Assembly (NCBI RefSeq): GCF_042885655.1
Contig: NZ_JBHVRO010000004.1
Location: forward strand, 1 to 64,000
Source of the DNA: Psychrobacillus sp042885655
GTDB taxonomy: Bacteria; Bacillota; Bacilli; Bacillales_A; Planococcaceae
Direction of reading: 5' to 3'
DNA length: 64,000 bases
Shown: positions 59,398 through 64,000 of the stretch, piece after piece
Layout: every line of letters starts with the position of its first letter
Numbering within the stretch: the first letter of the stretch is position 1
Made by a program: the position numbers and the translations under genes
Notes under the pieces: model-generated
What the model was told of the DNA's origin: nothing
Seen by the model: the letters and a program-made list of their open reading frames with translations, nothing else
Databases searched by the model: none

Positions 59398-60531
59398 TTA
59401 ATTAGAATTAGACTTCTTATAATTAAAAAATTCAATAATTTTAGACACTATATATCTTTGAGTTTCTTCTTTTAACTCTGGATAGATTGGTAGAGATAAT
59501 ACTTCCTTGGATGCTTTTTCTGTCTCCGGAAAATCACCATCTTTATAATCGAGATCTTTAAATACTGGTTGTAAATGGAGTGGCAATGGATAATAAATAG
59601 TAGTCTCAATACCATGTTCTTTTAGATAGCTTTGAAGTTCTGAACGTTTCTCATCAACTCTAATTGTATACTGATGGTAAATATGATAACTATCTTTAGA
59701 TTCTTTTGGTAATATTATTTGTGTCAAGTTTGACTGATTAAATAGATTATTATAAGTTTCGGCTTTTTTTCTGCGAAGTGCATTCCATGTTTCTAATTTT
59801 GGAAACTTAGTATTTAGTATAGCAGCTTGCATTTCATCTAGCCTACTATTGTAACCAAGCACATGATGATAGTACTTAGGCTTTGCGCCATGAACACGTA
59901 AAACCCTCATATTTTCAGCTATTTCGTTGTCGTTAGTTATCATCATACCACCGTCGCCATAAGCACCTAAGTTTTTTGAAGGGTAAAAACTGAATGTGGC
60001 AGCACTACTTAATTCTCCCGGGGATATACCTGCAAATTTCGCTCCAATTGCTTGTGCAGCATCTTCAATAATATGTATATTATGCTCTTTAGCGATATTA
60101 TATATAGATTTCATATCTGCCATTTGACCATATAAATGCACAGGTATTATAGCTTTAGTTTTTTTATTGATAGCATTTTCTATTTTATTTACATCAATAT
60201 TATAAGTTACAGGGTCAATATCAATGAAGACTGGTTTAGCACCTGCACGAACAATTGCACCGGCAGTAGCAAAAAATGTAAAAGGAGTTGTAATTACTTC
60301 ATCTCCTGGACCAACTCCAGCAGCCTCCAGCGCGATATGTATTGCATCACTTCCATTAGCGCAACCAATTCCAAAGTTTACATTACTTAAAACAGCAATA
60401 TCATTTTCTAGTTTCTTTACATTTTCGCCTAAAATAAATTTCGATGAGCTCATAACTTCGTCAAGTATTTTTAATAATTCGGGTTTTAAATCTTCGTATT
60501 GCTCTGTTCCATCTACCATAGAAATTTTCAT
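59398..60531 (-). CDS. DegT/DnrJ/EryC1/StrS family aminotransferase
   Basis: The 377-aa PLP enzyme makes amino sugars from keto-sugar nucleotides. The PLP Lys is in FSFYPSKNLGAYGDGGMM (about 180-197). VHLYGQMADM, EDAAQAIGA and the N-terminal GIGCANGSDAIHIALEAAGV are family signatures. No other sugar-nucleotide genes are nearby, so it may serve spore-coat or surface polysaccharide synthesis encoded elsewhere. Confidence 0.92.
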   Translation of the reverse strand: MKISMVDGTEQYEDLKPELLKILDEVMSSSKFILGENVKKLENDIAVLSNVNFGIGCANGSDAIHIALEAAGVGPGDEVITTPFTFFATAGAIVRAGAKPVFIDIDPVTYNIDVNKIENAINKKTKAIIPVHLYGQMADMKSIYNIAKEHNIHIIEDAAQAIGAKFAGISPGELSSAATFSFYPSKNLGAYGDGGMMITNDNEIAENMRVLRVHGAKPKYYHHVLGYNSRLDEMQAAILNTKFPKLETWNALRRKKAETYNNLFNQSNLTQIILPKESKDSYHIYHQYTIRVDEKRSELQSYLKEHGIETTIYYPLPLHLQPVFKDLDYKDGDFPETEKASKEVLSLPIYPELKEETQRYIVSKIIEFFNYKKSNSN

Positions 60532-60814
60532 ATAAATTCCTCCAAATTAGTATATTACATAATAAAAAATGGTAAATTTTAATGGTAATACTTGTATATT
60601 TTTTTGAAAATCGTTAATGTTAATAGCATGAAAATATTTATTTCTAATTTTCAAACTACTATTAATAATGTCCTATAACATAGAAAATATGTCAATATTT
60701 TTATTTTAACTGTTTCCTAATATCTCAATAACATTTTGTCTATTAATAAAAACAAAAATAGTATCTTACGATAGTTATAAAATAATAAGTTTAAGTTTCA
60801 AAGGGAGATAAAAT
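60532..60814. other. A/T-rich divergent spacer
   Basis: No gene. The stretch separates the aminotransferase and the kinase and probably holds both promoters; I could not assign them with confidence. Confidence 0.4.
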
Positions 60815-61804
60815 ATGGACTATGTATTAACAGAAGAAATGATATTGGACGACCTTATCATTACTTGTAAACGATATTTTGGATTTATAGTATTAGATGC
60901 GATGCCAATAAAACGTGGTTGGTTAAATTTAAAATGGAAAATAACAACGGATTCCGGAGTTTATTTAATCAAGCAATACAACAGGGAAAGATACAGAAGA
61001 TATAACCATGAAAAACTATTAATAGCTTTCTCTCAACAAATGAGATTAAATTCAAGAGGACTTCCATGCCCAAAACTCTATTCTTATGAAGATCAGTTTC
61101 TTTTAGAATCAGATAATGGCGAACTTTTTATGTTAATGGAATACTGTGATGGTACTGTAATTCCACCAGGTAAATTAAATGTTCATCAAATGTATGACTT
61201 AGGAAGAGTAACAGGGAACATGCATCATTTGTTAAACACAGATACACTTGGGGGTAAGAGTAGCCCTGAATTTAATCCACCAAGTCGTGAGGAGCGTTTA
61301 AGCCATTGGCAATCTGCTTGGAATCATGCAAATGATAATAGCAAAAAATATTTATTGCCAATATTAGAAATGCAATATAAAGTAACTGAAACTATAAATT
61401 TGGAAGATTTTAATCTGAATGAAACTGGCTGGGCTCACCGTGATCTTTGGGTAGACAATTTATTGTTCAAAGAGAAAAAAATAAGTGCGGTTTTAGATTT
61501 TGATAGAATGAAATATGACTACCCACAACTTGATGTTGCAAGAGCTATTATATCTGGGGCATTATATGATGATAACCTTGATGTTTCTCTTGTTCTGGCC
61601 TTTATAGAAGGTTATAGTGAGCACCGTGTATTAGAGAAAGGTTTCATCACCAGCTCATTAAAAATGTTATGGTTTATGGAAAGTACATGGTGGATAAACT
61701 CAAGCATGGATCAGCATAGTGGACCTCCAGAACGTTTTACAAAAGAAATGATATGGCTCTCTGAAAATCAAAAAGAATTAGAGTCCATGTTAAGACATAT
61801 ATAA
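60815..61804 (+). CDS. APH/CotS-like kinase family protein
   Basis: The 329-aa protein has the aminoglycoside phosphotransferase fold. The catalytic loop is GWAHRDLWVDNLLF (about 209-222; HxD with Asn) and the metal Asp lies in AVLDFDRMKYDYPQLDVARA. The N-lobe is short, with YLIKQYN holding the ATP Lys. It could be a CotS/YtaA-like spore coat kinase, a sugar or choline kinase, or homoserine kinase II-like. The RBS AAAGGGAG precedes ATG 60815. The flanking sugar aminotransferase and ger genes favour a spore role weakly. Confidence 0.8.
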   Translation: MDYVLTEEMILDDLIITCKRYFGFIVLDAMPIKRGWLNLKWKITTDSGVYLIKQYNRERYRRYNHEKLLIAFSQQMRLNSRGLPCPKLYSYEDQFLLESDNGELFMLMEYCDGTVIPPGKLNVHQMYDLGRVTGNMHHLLNTDTLGGKSSPEFNPPSREERLSHWQSAWNHANDNSKKYLLPILEMQYKVTETINLEDFNLNETGWAHRDLWVDNLLFKEKKISAVLDFDRMKYDYPQLDVARAIISGALYDDNLDVSLVLAFIEGYSEHRVLEKGFITSSLKMLWFMESTWWINSSMDQHSGPPERFTKEMIWLSENQKELESMLRHI

Positions 61805-62040
61805 TAATAGCCAAATAATGATAGATTAGGAAAAGTTCTTTATAGAACATCAGTATTCATAAAAACAAAATTTAGTGAGATTTGAAAAACAGATTAGAGT
61901 CTATTAAGTCGTTATTCAGCAATAGTCTTTACGATAAATTAGTCGGAGAAATAGATATAGCATTTTGTAAAGTTAGTAACGCTAATAATTACTATGAAGA
62001 CATAGGTAAAGGAAGAAAAATCGAAAAGTAGGTTAAAGAA

Positions 62041-62855
62041 ATGGACTTAATTACAGAAAAGCTATTAATGATTTCTTTTTTTATCCTAATTATCCATTCC
62101 ATTGAGACATTAGCTTATGCAGTACGGTTAGCGGGTGCACGTGTAAAATTACTAGCTTCGGCTCTATCTCTTTTTAATTTGATGGTGATGGTATCAAGAT
62201 TAGCAAATATGATGCAACAACCCTTCACAGGAAGTCTGATTGATACAGCACCGAAAGAGAATACGCTAGAGTTTGTAGAAAATCAATATCGTATTATTAT
62301 TGGTTCTGCTTCAATAGGGACACTGCTAGGAATTCTTTTATTACCGACTTTTGTTGCAATCTTTACGCGTGCAATTATTCATTTGTCGGAGGAAAGAGGA
62401 TCAATACCTGCATTATTTAAAAAAGGCTTGAGCCTTGAGTACTTCAAGCGAGGCATTAAACATCTTCGTATGCCTAGTTTTTCATACTTGAAGGGAATTA
62501 GCTGGAGAGATATACCTCTTAAATTATTTATAATCAATGTATTCATTACTGCAATTTATACGATTGGTGTGCTTTCCGCTTTATATGCCGCTTTATTGGC
62601 ACCAGAAAGAGCAACAACTGCGATTATGGCTTCCGGATTGTAAACGGTGTTGCGACGATTTTACTCATTATTTTTATTGACCCTAAAATTTCAATTCTTG
62701 CAGATGATGTCATTAATCAAAGAGGAAGCCATCTAAATTTAAAAAGAGCTTCGGTTATGATGATGAGTTCTCGTTTCCTAGGAACTTTATTAGCCCAAAT
62801 ATTATTTATACCAGGGGCGAATTATATCGCGTGGTTTACTAAATTCATTGCTTAA
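62041..62855 (+). pseudogene. amj: lipid II flippase Amj, frameshifted
   Basis: The first 200 residues (MDLITEKLLMISFFILIIHS; ETLAYAVRLAGARVK; LANMMQQPFTGSLIDTAPKE) match the Amj family. The frame stops at TAA 62641 after MASGL. One base later in phase the expected rest follows: NGVATILLIIFIDPKISILA, then DDVINQRGSHLN and the end WFTKFIA at 62855. A single missing base near 62641 explains it, and the repaired protein would be 271 aa, the usual Amj length. It is a real mutation or a sequencing error. Amj is an alternate flippase to MurJ, induced by sigma-M in B. subtilis. Confidence 0.88.
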
Positions 62856-62957
62856 TGTTTATTGGGGACTTTCGTTAAGGCTTCGACTTGCGAAAAGCTA
62901 TCTGATAGCCATACAAGAAGAAAACCAAGAAAGTGGTTAACTGAAGAGAGGGATAGT

Positions 62958-63521
62958 ATGAATATTAATGATTTTATTGAACAGTTCAATGAAAAATATC
63001 CTGATGTTGATAGGTTTGAGGGCGCAACGGATGAAATGGTTGAAGCACATGAAAAAATGCTTGGATATCATCTGCCTATTTCCTTTATTGAGTTTTTAAA
63101 GAGATTTTCTAATGGGATACTCTTATTGGATAGTGAACCAATAGGTGGTGTTAGTAAAGACTCACCTTGTAGTAATGTTAGCAAAGTGAGTAGGATAATC
63201 CCTGACATTCCAAATGAAGTATTAATAGTAGAAACCAACGAAATGATAGAATCCACCCGACTCGTCTCATTTACAATGTTTGATGGTGGCGATTCTTCTA
63301 ACAATCACTGGGTATTCTTATGTGAAGATGGCATTACAAACAATGATTATAGAGTCGGGTTTATTAGTCAGATATCAAATAAAGTGGTAAAAGTATTAAG
63401 CAATTTTGAAGAATGGCTAACAATATTTTGGAGTAATAATGACGATGAAGAACCGGGAATACCTGTATTCCACGCAATTTATCCAGACTATGATGAAAGG
63501 GGAGTCATACTAGATTCATAA
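62958..63521 (+). CDS. SMI1/KNR4 family protein
   Basis: The 187-aa protein has the SMI1/KNR4 (SUKH) core: FEGATDEMVEAHEKMLGYHL then PISFIEFLKRFSNGILL (about 18-54), and NNHWVFLCEDG. I chose ATG 62958 with RBS GAGAGGG; an upstream frame from 62862 lacks one. SUKH proteins are frequent immunity proteins of polymorphic toxins and occur alone as orphans. No toxin is next to it. Confidence 0.85.
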   Translation: MNINDFIEQFNEKYPDVDRFEGATDEMVEAHEKMLGYHLPISFIEFLKRFSNGILLLDSEPIGGVSKDSPCSNVSKVSRIIPDIPNEVLIVETNEMIESTRLVSFTMFDGGDSSNNHWVFLCEDGITNNDYRVGFISQISNKVVKVLSNFEEWLTIFWSNNDDEEPGIPVFHAIYPDYDERGVILDS

Positions 63522-63547
63522 GGTTTAACTTTACTAAGCGAAAAGAA

Positions 63548-63583
63548 AAACGAATCAGTCTAAACGACCGACTCGTTTTATTC
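63548..63583. terminator. bidirectional terminator
   Basis: AAACGAATCAGTC / GACCGACTCGTTTTA hairpin (one to two mismatches) between convergent genes. Confidence 0.7.
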
Positions 63584-64000
63584 TCCTTTTGATAAATCGT
63601 TCACTTCTTTGGTTGTATTAATATCATTTTGTGCATTTTGTCCGGAGTCATCTAGGTTAAGTTTCAAAATTTCTTTTAATTCGTTTAAGGAATCATCATC
63701 AGGAAAGAAGTACCATATATCCTTCTTTTCCTTCTTATCATATAGCTTTTTATCTATCCCCTCGAGATGTAATTGCTCAATTGGGGATGTTTTTACTTTT
63801 TGATACATTTTAATTAATCCAAAATACTCTGAGGTAGGGATATTTGTTTTTACGTTATTACCAACGTCTCTTATCATATTATCTATTTTTGTAATATTAC
63901 TTAGACTCGTGGCTTTATTTATAACGTCTTGAATTACTTGTTTTTGGCGTGAATTTCGTCCTTTATCGCCTTCTGGATCTTTTTTACGCATACGTACATA
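63578..64000 (-). CDS. LytR-CpsA-Psr (LCP) family protein, C-terminal part
   Basis: The partial gene runs off the right edge. Visible residues begin YVRMRKKDPEGDKGRNSRQK, the conserved LCP segment in which the Arg residues contact the polyprenyl diphosphate, followed by QVIQDVINKATSL and VGNNVKTNIPTSEYFGL. The Asn/Gln/Asp-rich tail is not conserved. LCP proteins transfer teichoic acids or other polymers to peptidoglycan. The ATG at 63991 is internal, because the frame stays open to 64000. Confidence 0.88.
   Translation of the reverse strand, partial: YVRMRKKDPEGDKGRNSRQKQVIQDVINKATSLSNITKIDNMIRDVGNNVKTNIPTSEYFGLIKMYQKVKTSPIEQLHLEGIDKKLYDKKEKKDIWYFFPDDDSLNELKEILKLNLDDSGQNAQNDINTTKEVNDLSKGE

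Noticed and set aside
61881..62031. Apparent short gene between the kinase and amj
   Set aside because: The frame from TTG 61881 closes at a TAG near 61923; the longer reading in another frame has no start codon.
1..64000. CRISPR arrays, prophage or conjugation genes
   Set aside because: I looked for regularly spaced repeats, integrases, terminases and relaxases and saw none. The mobile signal is limited to Tn7-like ends, tnsA relics and REP-like palindromes.

Overview
The window is low-GC Firmicute DNA, most likely from an endospore-forming member of the Bacillales close to Bacillus or the Planococcaceae (Psychrobacillus, Lysinibacillus or Sporosarcina type). The evidence is the Bacillus-like block rocF-sigW-rsiW-cdaA-cdaR-glmM-glmS, the citR/citA pair, a glmS ribozyme, a ger germination operon, a Zur regulon and strong AGGAGG ribosome binding sites. 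I cannot name the species from sequence alone.

Layout. 1-1400: the 3' end of a 5S rRNA gene, its terminator, and a tRNA cluster (Asn, Thr, Val, Tyr, Gln, Ala). 1405-5671: a histidine phosphatase, citR divergent from citA, a GNAT acetyltransferase and arginase. 5773-11200: the cell-envelope block, with a sigma-W autopromoter, sigW (broken in this assembly by an N gap whose two flanks are the same 98 bases), rsiW, the c-di-AMP cyclase cdaA, its regulator cdaR, and glmM. 11463-13769: a quinone oxidoreductase, a DJ-1/PfpI stress protein and an Lrp regulator. 14183-22359: a peptide ABC importer, a YwrD-type gamma-glutamyltransferase and a paired chromate transporter, apparently one transcription unit. 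22435-24609: promoter, ribozyme and glmS.

24610-30650 is the accessory region. Exactly 25 bp after the glmS stop, the classical Tn7 attachment position, lies a Tn7-like right end followed by a decayed tnsA. A left-end-like sequence sits beside a second right end at 27300-27340, another end is at 29449, a further tnsA relic is at 30392-30611, and an orphan right end is at 42355. Between these lie an SDR/HxlR gene pair and a graveyard of polymorphic (RHS-type) toxin tails, each followed by a small candidate immunity gene.

30656-34271 is a zinc-starvation (Zur) cluster: YcgQ/YcgR-like proteins, a CobW-family GTPase, a zinc-free L33 protein and two Zur-box palindromes. 34357-39483 is an arsenic island: a flavoprotein with terminal Cys-Cys motifs, a Cys-rich MarR regulator, an ArsN-like acetyltransferase, arsC, arsB and arsR. 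39727-46901 holds a TetR gene flanked by a perfect 27-bp repeat, a lone lpd, a dinB relic, a three-gene ABC exporter and an intact dinB. 47104-55208 holds an O-methyltransferase unit, a MocR/PaiB divergent pair, an ankyrin protein, an alpha/beta hydrolase, the tag glycosylase and a DrrAB-like exporter of visibly different base composition. 55507-64000 holds a gerB-gerA-gerC operon, a DegT aminotransferase, an APH-type kinase, a frameshifted amj, an SMI1/KNR4 protein and the C-terminal part of a LytR-CpsA-Psr gene that runs off the window.
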